DNA of 64,000 bases from CAYREX01 sp964423505. Lineage in GTDB: Bacteria > Fermentibacterota > Fermentibacteria > Fermentibacterales > JCC-6. The stretch lies in NCBI GenBank assembly GCA_964423505.1, contig CAYREX010000003.1:124001-188000 (forward strand), in the 5' to 3' direction. The translations under genes and the position numbers were made by a program. Below the pieces are notes generated by a model, which saw nothing but the letters and a program-made list of their open reading frames with translations, searched no databases and was not told the origin of the DNA. How positions within the stretch are numbered: the stretch's first letter is position 1; each line of letters begins with the position of its first letter. Below are positions 42,284 to 51,000 of this stretch, one piece after another.

Positions 42284-44254
42284 TCAGCCCTCCCCGTCCA
42301 GGACATCCCGGCCGCCTGGCGGCAGCGAGGGGACGTCGAAGAGCGACGCGATGGAGCGGCCCATGTCACGGAGGCGCGGGTAATCGCCCGAGATCGGGAC
42401 GCTGGAGAGGAGCGTACCCGGGACTATGGCCGGGGCGATGCAGTGGGTGCCGCTCCAGGGGTCCAGGTTGTCGGTCAGCACCTCCTCCGGGTAGCTGCCC
42501 AGCGTTGTCTCCCAGGAGGCCCTGAAGCCCCTGGCGTAGCCGATTATCATGTCCGGAGCGTAGTCGGGCAGCGGCCCGGGGAAGAGCCGTGACGTTGGCC
42601 ATGCCCCCTCTATCACCCGCCTGCCTGTGGCCGGGTCCGTCACCGACTCCAGCTCCTCCGACAGCGTCTCGAGGAGTCCCTCCGCCTCTCCCGGTGACAC
42701 CACGCCGCCCTCCTCCCGGCCCTGCAGGTTCAGGTAGAGGGAGTTCAGACCGAGTCCGTAGGCCGCGGTCCCGGACCAGTCTATCGCCCTGAACATGTCC
42801 CTCTCCCGGTCCCACGCCGAGGTTATATCGGCGTAGCCGGAGGCGGCAAGCCAGGAGTTCAGGTTGAAGGAGCGGTTGAAGGGGGCGAAGCCGTGGTCGG
42901 ACAGGACCAGGAGGGCGGTCCGGTCGTCGAGCATCCCCATGGCCTCTCCGATGAGCCCGTCGATGACCGAGTAGAGGTCACGTACAATGCTCCTGAACCT
43001 CGGCGCGGTGGAGGCGTAGAGGGGGGAGGCCGGGTCTATGGCCCGGTAGAACATGTGCAGGTTCAGGTCCAGCGAGGAGACGTAGAGGAAGAGCAGGCCG
43101 TCGTCGAACCTGCCCAGCTCGTGGTGGACGAGGTCCAGCCTCTCCTGCAGGACTATCTCCGCCTGCTGGAGGTACTCGTCGTCGGAGAGGAGCCCCCGGG
43201 AGAGCGCCTTGGTGTCCTCCGGGAACCCCTGGGTGTAGAAGCGGCCCAGCGACCTGGCCAGGTCCGGCGCGTATCCGGGCGGCTCGGAGATCGGCAGGGC
43301 CGGGTCCAGGGGATCTATGTTCAGCGGGGATAGGTAGAGCTTGAGCTTCGGGCTCAGCTGCTTCAGGTAGAACCTGCCTATTGCCCGGACGGAGGAGATG
43401 CCGGGGATGGCGGTGAAGGAGAAGCCTACCCAGTCGCTCCACTCCCCGGCGGCCAGGACGGTGCTCCGCCCCTGGACGTCTATGCGGACGGCGTCCGCCT
43501 CACGGTCGGCGTAGACCTCCGCCTCGACCTCCATGGTCGGGCTGCCGGCCCTCATGGAGTTCTCGGGTCCCCTCACCGGGCACCTGTAGCAGCCGTCGCC
43601 GTAGTCCCTGACCGGCACCACCACGCCGCCGGAGGTGTCGTCGCTCACCGACCTTGCGTCGTCGGTGAAGAAGGTGAAGCTCCCCTGGCTGCCGCGGATG
43701 TCCGGCGTGCCCAGTCCGCTCAGTATGACCGCGTCGCCGCTGTCGGGGGGGAAGTCGACCGGCAGCTTGACCATCCTGACCGGTATCCCCTCGGAGGTCA
43801 GCTTCCTCCAGAAGGGCTCGCCCCGCCTGAGGAGCTCCACCCCGGCGCCCGAGAGGGGGAGCCGCCAGTCCCCCAGGCTTATCACCCTGCCGGGGGCGGT
43901 CACCCTGGAGGTGGCCAGGTAGGGAGCGCGGGTGGCCGGGTCACGGTGGATGAAGTCGAAGATGCCGTGGACCTCCGGTCCGTAACCCGTGATGAAGCCG
44001 GACCACGCGACCGGGCTCTGCGGCGGGTTGCTGGTCGCCAGTGGAGCCAGACCGCCCCTGGCCGCCAGCGCCGCCGTGTTCGGCATGACGCCCTCCTGGA
44101 CGAACCTGTTCACGAGGCCCGGGTCCATCCCGTCCACGCCCAGGACGAGAACCCGGTGTAGACCGGAGCGCCTATGGCCGGAGCAGCCGGAGCCGAGGGC
44201 CGCAAGGGCCAGGGGGGCGGTGGCGGCGGCCCTGAGGAACTCCCTCCTCCTCAT
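42284..44254 (-). CDS. AlkP-superfamily phosphodiesterase/phosphotransferase, exported
   Basis: 656 residues from ATG 44254 (ATGA overlap). A twin-arginine-like signal (MRRREFLRAAATAPLALAALGSGCSG) also carries a Cys that could be lipidated. The type I phosphodiesterase/nucleotide pyrophosphatase fold is shown by VLGVDGMDPGLVNRF (first metal Asp), NPPQSPVAWSGFITGYGPEVHGIFDFIHRD (the nucleophile region, Ser/Thr), DLNLHMFYR, LSDHGFAPF (Asp-His) and GTHCIAP (last His). The metal-binding set is complete by eye. The substrate is unknown; such enzymes cleave nucleotide or phospholipid head-group phosphodiesters. It is paired with a related protein upstream. Confidence 0.88.
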   Translation of the reverse strand: MRRREFLRAAATAPLALAALGSGCSGHRRSGLHRVLVLGVDGMDPGLVNRFVQEGVMPNTAALAARGGLAPLATSNPPQSPVAWSGFITGYGPEVHGIFDFIHRDPATRAPYLATSRVTAPGRVISLGDWRLPLSGAGVELLRRGEPFWRKLTSEGIPVRMVKLPVDFPPDSGDAVILSGLGTPDIRGSQGSFTFFTDDARSVSDDTSGGVVVPVRDYGDGCYRCPVRGPENSMRAGSPTMEVEAEVYADREADAVRIDVQGRSTVLAAGEWSDWVGFSFTAIPGISSVRAIGRFYLKQLSPKLKLYLSPLNIDPLDPALPISEPPGYAPDLARSLGRFYTQGFPEDTKALSRGLLSDDEYLQQAEIVLQERLDLVHHELGRFDDGLLFLYVSSLDLNLHMFYRAIDPASPLYASTAPRFRSIVRDLYSVIDGLIGEAMGMLDDRTALLVLSDHGFAPFNRSFNLNSWLAASGYADITSAWDRERDMFRAIDWSGTAAYGLGLNSLYLNLQGREEGGVVSPGEAEGLLETLSEELESVTDPATGRRVIEGAWPTSRLFPGPLPDYAPDMIIGYARGFRASWETTLGSYPEEVLTDNLDPWSGTHCIAPAIVPGTLLSSVPISGDYPRLRDMGRSIASLFDVPSLPPGGRDVLDGEG

Positions 44255-46287
44255 CCTGCAGCCCCCTCTCCGGGGTGCAGCGACCTGCCGTCCATGTAGG
44301 AGGGGGGTCTGACGCCCAGCGCCTCCAGGACGGTCGGCGCCACGTCCAGTATCGAGGCTCCCGCCAGGTCCAGCTCGCGGTCGGAGGCTATCACTCCCGG
44401 TACCAGACGGCTGTCGTGGCAGTGGTCGCCGTTCCAGTGGTGGTCGTTCGGGTAGAGAACCCTGCGGCCAACGCCTCCGGTGACGCAGCCCCAGCCGGTC
44501 CTGTACCCCCGCTCCATACCGACGACCAGGTCCGGCCCGTCGCCGGCGTAGGGGCCTTCGTACACCTCGGAGGCCCGGCTCGCGCTCCTCACCACGCGGC
44601 CGCCGTCCCCGTCGCGCAGCTCAAGGAGCTCCGAGGAGATGGCCTCGAGGAGCCTCTCCGCCTCCTCTCCCGGCTCGACCGTCCCCTCGCCCTCCCGACC
44701 CCGGAGGTTCAGCATTATCCCGGCCAGGCCCATGGACCAGGCCACGGTCCTGCTCCAGTCCACCCCGCGGAAGCCGGTTGAGACTTCATCCACGCCCTCC
44801 TCCAGCACCATGTACCCCCGCTCCACGAGCCACCTGTTCAGGTCGACGCAGGTATGGAAGGAGGTGAAGCCGTGGTCGGACATCACCACCAGCATGTCGT
44901 CCCGGCGGAGCCTGCCCACTGTCTCCCCGACGAGCTCGTCCATCCTCCGGTACATCTCCCGCACCGGCGAGCCCTCGCCGGTGCCGTCGGCCCAGAACAT
45001 GTGCTGTATCCGGTCGGAGGTGTCGAAGACGCAGGCCACCAGGCCGCGCCGCACCTTGGAGAGGGCGTCCGTCCACATCCGCCTCCGCTCGTCGAAGATG
45101 CGCCAGCACATCGAGAGGAAGGCCGGCTCGTCGATGGCCCCGTTCGTCAGCGCCCATGTATCCTCCGCCAGGCCGAGGGTCGCGAAGGGGCCCTGCATAC
45201 CGGCGAGGTACCTGCTGTAGTGGACCGGGTGGGAGACGGGCACCGCTGGTTTGGAGGGGGCCACGTTCAGCGCCGAGACGTAGAGCAGCGGCCTGCCCGC
45301 ATCGTCCAGGGTCAGCCTGGCCAGGGCTATGGCCCGGACCTTCCCCCGACCGGCCCCGAACTCCAGCTCCAGCCAGGGGGAGAGCTCCCCAGGCTCGAGG
45401 TCGGCCACGGCCGAGCCTATCCCCAGCCTCCAGGCGGAGCGCTTCCTGCGGAGGGGCCTTGCATACACCGGCAGCGATTCCGTGCCGCCCTCCGCAGGTG
45501 GTCCGGGCAGAGTCCCGCGCCACGAATCGCCCTCCCTGGAGAGGGGCAGGGTGAGGCCGCCGGTTGCGCCGCCCGCATCCCCCTCATCCCCCTCCGGGAC
45601 GAAGAGGGTGTAGCTGCCCTGGGTGCCCCGCACGTCCGGGACGCACATGCCGGAGAGCAGGTGGCCGTCCAGCTCCTCCGGCGGGTAGGTGATCGGGACC
45701 CGGAGGACCACGGAGCGGAGGCCGTAGCGGCCGAGCAGGGTCCAGAAGGGCCTGCTCCTCCTGAGCAGCCTGACGTAGCTCCGGCTCCCGGAGAGCCTGA
45801 GGGGCCCTATCCGCCTCTCCCTCTCGGTGGTGCCGGTCTTCACGGAGGAGAGCACCGGGAGGTAGCGGGACCTGTCCGGGGCGAGGAAGTCGAAGATGGC
45901 GTGCCTGCCGGGGTTCACGCCGGTCTGGAACGAAGACCAGGCTACCGGGGATATGCCCGGGCTGGTGGTGCGGAGCGAGCCGAAGCAGCCCGATTCCGCC
46001 AGTCGCCGGAGGTTCGGCATCTCACCGGCCTCCATCAGCTCGGAGGCCACCGAGGGGGACAGACCGTCGAGGCCGAGCACCACAACCCTTCCGGCGGTGG
46101 CCGGCAGCTCTCGCCTGCGCATGCGGAGCCTTCTCAGAAGGAGCCCTACCGGCCAGAGCAGGAGGGAGAGGAGGGAGGCGGCTATCGCGTTCAGGAAGAC
46201 CACGAAGGAGGTTACCATGCCGAACCCCGCACCGGGGCCCACGTAGGCGTGGGCCGCCGGGACGGCGACCAGCAGCGCTGCTATCAA
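44251..46287 (-). CDS. AlkP-superfamily phosphodiesterase paralogue with N-terminal membrane region
   Basis: 678 residues from TTG 46287, which has no good Shine-Dalgarno. An in-frame ATA at 46338, with GGAGG 7 nt upstream, would add 17 residues (a basic n-region) and may be the real start. The N-terminus has a signal-like helix (ALLVAVPAAHA) and a second segment (VFLNAIAASLLSLLLWPVGLLL). The AlkP core has VVVLGLDGLSPSVASEL, SPGISPVAWSSFQTGVNPGRHAIFDFLAPDRS, VFDTSDRIQHMFWAD, VMSDHGFTSFH and HHWNGDHCHDSR, covering the metal and nucleophile positions. It resembles the next gene throughout. Confidence 0.86.
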   Translation of the reverse strand: MIAALLVAVPAAHAYVGPGAGFGMVTSFVVFLNAIAASLLSLLLWPVGLLLRRLRMRRRELPATAGRVVVLGLDGLSPSVASELMEAGEMPNLRRLAESGCFGSLRTTSPGISPVAWSSFQTGVNPGRHAIFDFLAPDRSRYLPVLSSVKTGTTERERRIGPLRLSGSRSYVRLLRRSRPFWTLLGRYGLRSVVLRVPITYPPEELDGHLLSGMCVPDVRGTQGSYTLFVPEGDEGDAGGATGGLTLPLSREGDSWRGTLPGPPAEGGTESLPVYARPLRRKRSAWRLGIGSAVADLEPGELSPWLELEFGAGRGKVRAIALARLTLDDAGRPLLYVSALNVAPSKPAVPVSHPVHYSRYLAGMQGPFATLGLAEDTWALTNGAIDEPAFLSMCWRIFDERRRMWTDALSKVRRGLVACVFDTSDRIQHMFWADGTGEGSPVREMYRRMDELVGETVGRLRRDDMLVVMSDHGFTSFHTCVDLNRWLVERGYMVLEEGVDEVSTGFRGVDWSRTVAWSMGLAGIMLNLRGREGEGTVEPGEEAERLLEAISSELLELRDGDGGRVVRSASRASEVYEGPYAGDGPDLVVGMERGYRTGWGCVTGGVGRRVLYPNDHHWNGDHCHDSRLVPGVIASDRELDLAGASILDVAPTVLEALGVRPPSYMDGRSLHPGEGAAG

Positions 46288-46446
46288 AAGGGGGACTCGG
46301 ACTCTACCGGTCCCCTCTGAGAACCTGGTGCGTGCTATGGCTGTGCCTCCAGCGCAGTAATATCCACCGGGCCCGCAACCCCGTCAAAGGCGGCCCGGTT
46401 CCCGGTCGCCCGTCGCGCCCCGGTCGACCGCGAGTATATTCCTCCG

Positions 46447-46806
46447 ATGAGACTCATACGCCTTCTCGCCGCCATGCTCCCGACGGCGCCGCTCCTCCTT
46501 TCCGGCTGCGGGAACCGTTCGGGTGAGGCCGGACTCAGGGTGATAAACGGGACGCCCGGCGCCTTCGAGACCCTGACGGTCGCAAGCGGTGGTGACACCG
46601 CGCTGGTGGAGGGGCTGGAGAGCGCCGGATCGAGGACGCTGGACCTCCCGGTGACCGGCTCCGCCCCGCTCAACGCCCGCTGGACCGGCCCGTCCGGCGC
46701 CTGCTCCCTTTCGGTCCGGCTGCTGGACAGCGCCGATGCCGCCGTGGGGGTCACCCTGAGCATACGGGGGCCTGGCAGCGGGGAGGTATCGTACAGGTTC
46801 CGCTGA
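46447..46806 (+). CDS. Small lipoprotein
   Basis: 119 residues from ATG 46447. A lipobox LLLSGCGN ends the signal peptide, so Cys21 would be lipidated. The mature part is a single beta domain: AGLRVINGTPGAFETLTVASGG, GSRTLDLPVTG, SLSVRLLDSADAAVGVTLSIRG, SYRFR. The family was not recognised; the Thr/Gly/Ser composition and alternating strands suggest a small beta-sandwich. It is transcribed toward the FGE-domain gene, 49 nt on, and diverges from the AlkP cluster. Confidence 0.75.
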   Translation: MRLIRLLAAMLPTAPLLLSGCGNRSGEAGLRVINGTPGAFETLTVASGGDTALVEGLESAGSRTLDLPVTGSAPLNARWTGPSGACSLSVRLLDSADAAVGVTLSIRGPGSGEVSYRFR

Positions 46807-46855
46807 CCGCCAGCCACGGATGCGGCAGGCGCGACGGCACTGACACGGAGGAGAG

Positions 46856-47905
46856 ATGAACGGAAGCAAGCCCACTGGAATGTCCTGCACCATGGCCATC
46901 ATCGCCCTGCACCTCCTCACGGCCCCAGCCCTGAGGGCGCAGGCCGGTGAGGACTCGACGGACGCCAACATGACCCACTGGGGGGAGTTCCAGGAGACCG
47001 ACGACCCCACGGACCCCTCGTTCGGCATGGCGAACCCGGGCTTGGCGCTGCCTCCGCCTCCGAACGACTCCATCGTCCGCGTCGAGCTGCCGGTCCACGA
47101 GGGTCCCCTGACCGGGATGCGCTTCGTCGAGGTCCCGGCAGGCAGCTTCATGATGGGCTCCCTTCCCTGGGAGGAGGAGCAGTACCCGCGCTTCGAGACC
47201 CCACGTCACGAGGTGACCTTCGAGGAGCCCTTCCAGATAATGAACACCGAGGTCACCCAGCAGATGTGGACCGAGGTGATGGGCACGACCGTCCACGACA
47301 TGATGCTGGCCCACCGGGGCGACACGCTGCCGGTAGGATGCAACTACATCCAGCACGGGTGCACGTGCGGCAGCCCGGACATCATGATACTGGGCGAGGG
47401 GCCGGACTACCCCATGTACTACGTGGACTACCAGGACTGCCTGGACTTCGTGGACAGCCTGAACGCCATTGACTCGCACTACGTGTACTCGCTGCCCTCG
47501 GAGGCACAGTGGGAGTACGCCTGCAAGGCCGGCTACGACCATCAGTACCAGGTGGGCAACTTCCACGAGGACCTGCTCCGGGTGGCCTGGATACTGGAGA
47601 ACTGCGACTTCTCCACGCAGCCGGTGGCCCAGCTGGAGCCGAACGCATGGGGGCTCCACGACATGCTTGGGAACGTACTCGAGTGGTGTGCGGACACCTG
47701 GCACGAGGACTACGAGGGCGCTCCGACCGACGGCTCCGCATGGATGGACGGAGGCTACCCCTGGCACGTCCGCAGGGGCGGTTGCTGGCGCGGCCACCAC
47801 GGGGGCTGCAGGGCGTCGGCCAGGGTCTGGCGGAAGCAGCGGCTCACCGGCAACTGGCTCGGTTTCAGGCTGGTGAGGACTCCGGTGGCCAGCGAAGCCG
47901 AGTAG
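46856..47905 (+). CDS. Secreted formylglycine-generating-enzyme (SUMF1) domain protein
   Basis: 349 residues from ATG 46856. A signal peptide ends near LRAQAGE, followed by an acidic/Pro-rich stretch of 60 residues. The FGE-sulfatase fold starts at MRFVEVPAGSFMMGS (about 95). Its motifs follow: PRHEVTFEEPFQIMNTEVTQQMW, LPSEAQWEYACKAG, AWGLHDMLGNVLEWCADTW, and the end PWHVRRGGCWRGHHGGCRASARVW with GFRLVR. Insertions carry several Cys (VGCNYIQHGCTCG). Many FGE-domain proteins are not sulfatase activators but serve other oxidations or binding. No sulfatase was recognised near it. Confidence 0.88.
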   Translation: MNGSKPTGMSCTMAIIALHLLTAPALRAQAGEDSTDANMTHWGEFQETDDPTDPSFGMANPGLALPPPPNDSIVRVELPVHEGPLTGMRFVEVPAGSFMMGSLPWEEEQYPRFETPRHEVTFEEPFQIMNTEVTQQMWTEVMGTTVHDMMLAHRGDTLPVGCNYIQHGCTCGSPDIMILGEGPDYPMYYVDYQDCLDFVDSLNAIDSHYVYSLPSEAQWEYACKAGYDHQYQVGNFHEDLLRVAWILENCDFSTQPVAQLEPNAWGLHDMLGNVLEWCADTWHEDYEGAPTDGSAWMDGGYPWHVRRGGCWRGHHGGCRASARVWRKQRLTGNWLGFRLVRTPVASEAE

Positions 47906-48032
47906 CCGCGCCCGTCAGCTCCGAGGGCGGGGGAGCCGCCCGGCTTGTATATTCCTCCCTCGCATGCCCGCCGCCCGGAGAGGCCGGCCGGCTCGACCCG
48001 CGCCCGAGGACGATGACGTACCTGGAGGCAAC

Positions 48033-51000
48033 GTGAGGATAGGCATAGACCTGGGCTCCGTCAGCGCCAAGATAGCGGTCCTGGACGGGGAGGGCCGCAT
48101 ATCGGAGGAGCTGTACAGGCGTCATCACGGCAGGCCCTCGGAGACCCTGGCCGAGATGCTGACGGACCTCGAGGGCTGGGCCGGGGCCGAGGCTGCCTTC
48201 ACGGGCAGCGCGAGCCGCCTCGCCGCGTCCGTCGCCGGGGTTACCCCTGTAAACGAGGTGGTGGCGCTCGCCGCAGCGGTCCCGAGGCTCTGTCCCGGCG
48301 TCAGGTCGGTGGTCGAGATGGGCGGACAGGACTCCAAGCTCCTCCTGTTCAGGGAGGCGGAGGGCTGCAGCGTCTTCGACGACTTCTCGATGAACACCGT
48401 ATGCGCCGCAGGTACCGGCTCCTTCCTCGACCAGCAGGCCACCCGCCTCGGCCTGAGACCGGAGGAGCTGGGAGAGCTGGCGCTGCAGTGCCCGGAGCCG
48501 CCGCGGATTGCCGGCAGGTGCAGCGTGTTCGCCAAGTCGGACATGATACACCTCCAGCAGATAGGAACGCCGGTCTCGCACATAGTAGCCGGTCTCTGCT
48601 TCGCGGTGGCCCGCAACTTCAGGAGCTCCATAGCCTCGGGAAGGGAGTTCCGCCCCCCGGTGGCGTTCGTTGGAGGGGTGGCCGCCAACCCGGGCATGGT
48701 AAGGGCCTTCCGGGAGACCCTGGGCAGCGGCTACACCGAGATGGTGGTGCCAGGCCGGTTCAGGACCCTGACCGCGGCCGGCGCGGTGTTCGCCGCAGGC
48801 ACCGGGGGCACCGCCCTGCTCGAGGAGGGCTTCACGCTGGGGCTGCTGGAGGCCGCCGGCCGGAGGAGAGTCTCCGGGGGCCAGCCGCCCCTCTCGGCCG
48901 GCTCCGCCGGCGAGACGCCGCCGGCGGAGACCGACGACGACGGCGGGCCGGTGCTCCTGGGGATAGACGTGGGCTCGATAAGCACCAACCTGGTGGCCCT
49001 GTCGGCAGGCAGCGGCAGGGTGGCGGCGGCGGAGTACCTCATGACCGCCGGCAGGCCGCTGGAGGCGGTCAGGACCGGCCTGGCCCGACTGAGCAGGACG
49101 CTGGGGCCGGACCGGGAGGTCCTGGCGGCGGGGACCACCGGCTCCGGCAGGTACATGACGGCCGACTTCGTCGGCGCGGACGTGGTCCGCAACGAGATAA
49201 CGGCGCAGGCGAGGGCGGCACTCGAGATAGACCCCGGGGTGGACACCGTCTTCGAGATAGGGGGGCAGGACTCCAAGTACATCTCCCTGGAGGAGGGCAG
49301 GGTGGTGGACTTCGAGATGAACAAGGTATGCGCAGCCGGTACCGGCTCCTTCCTCGAGGAGCAGGCGGAGCGGCTCGGCCTCGACATCAGGGAGTTCGGC
49401 CCGACAGCCCTGGAATCGCCCTCTCCCGCGAGGCTGGGCGACCGCTGCACCGTCTTCATGGAGAGCGACGTCATCTCCCACCAGGCCGACGGCGCGGATA
49501 CCGGTTCGCTGGTCGCCGGACTCTGCTACTCCATTGTGCGCAACTACCTGCACAGGGTGGTCGGCGACAGGAGGGTCGGGGAGAGGATCCTCTTCCAGGG
49601 GGGGACCGCCTGGAACAGGGGGGTGGTGGCCGCCTTCGACGCGGTCCTCGGGGAGAGGAAGGTGACGGTCCCGCCGTTCCACCATGTCACCGGTGCGATA
49701 GGAGCAGCGCTGCTGGCGGGGGAGCGGGCGGGGAAGGGCCCATCCTCCTTCAGGGGATTCGGGCTTGCCGGGGAGAGCTTCGTGCAGGACACGTTCACGT
49801 GCAGCGCCTGCCCCAATATGTGCGAGATACACAGGGTGACCCTGCGGGACGGGCGGAGGCTGACCTACGGCGGCAGGTGCGAGCGCTACGAGACCGGCGC
49901 CCCCGGCGGGGAGGAGGGTGGCCCGCCGGGAAGGAACTGCTTCCCCGAGAGGACCGGGCTGCTCCTCGGCGACTACGAGGAGAGGCCCCGGAGGGAGGGC
50001 AGGCCGAGGATCGGAATACCCCGGATGCTCTGGTTCTGGGAGCTCTTCCCGTTCTTCAGGACTTTCTTCGAGGAGTGCGGCATGGACGTGGTCCTCTCCG
50101 GCCCGAGCACCAGCTCCCTGGTCCATTCCGGAGTCGAGAGCGTATCCGCGGAGACCTGCTTCCCGCTGAAGCTGGGCCACGGACACGTCCAGGACCTGCT
50201 GGCGAGGGACGTCGACGCGGTCTTCCTCCCCTCCATACTCAGGTCCTTCCCGGCAGGCGGCTTCTCCGAGTCCTACAACTGCCCCTACGTCGAGGGCTCG
50301 CCCTACGTCATCGACGCCGGACTCGGCCTGAGCGACGGGGAGGAGACCGACGTGCTCTCCCCGGTGATCGACCTCTCGCTGCCCGGCAGGGAGTGGAGGA
50401 CCGCCCTCGTCGAGACGGTCGCCCCGCTCGGGGTCCCGGCCAGGGCCGCCGAGAGGGCCGCCGACGCAGCCAGGGGGAGCCTGGAGCGCTTCCGCGCGGA
50501 GCTGGCGGCCCTCGGCGCCGACGCAATCGCATCCGCCGCCCCGGACCAGCCGGTGCTGGTGATGCTCAGCAGGCCGTACAACGGCTCGGACGACGCCCTC
50601 AACGCCGGGCTGCCGGAGAAGCTGGCCAGGCTGGGGAACGTGGTCGTGCCCACCGACTGCCTGGACCTGCCCCTGGAGCGGGCGGCGGAGGTCCACGAGA
50701 ACATGTACTGGCAGTACGGACAGCGGATACTCGCCGCCGCCATCGCCGTCAGGGAGGACCCGGCGCTCAGCGGCGTCTACCTCACCAACTTCGGTTGCGG
50801 GCCGGACTCCTTCATCCAGCACGAGGTGGACATGGTCATGGGCGGGAAACCCATGTTGACCATCGAGATAGACGAGCATGCGGCGGACGCCGGGGTGATA
50901 ACCCGCTGCGAGGCGTTCATGGACGCCATAAGGGGCAGGAGGAGCAGCGGCACCTCCCCCTTCAGCGGCACGCTGGGCAACAGGGACGTGGAGCTCGGGG

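Noticed and set aside
46288..46446. Possible RNA gene in the gap before the small lipoprotein
   Set aside because: No stable fold or known RNA motif was found by eye.
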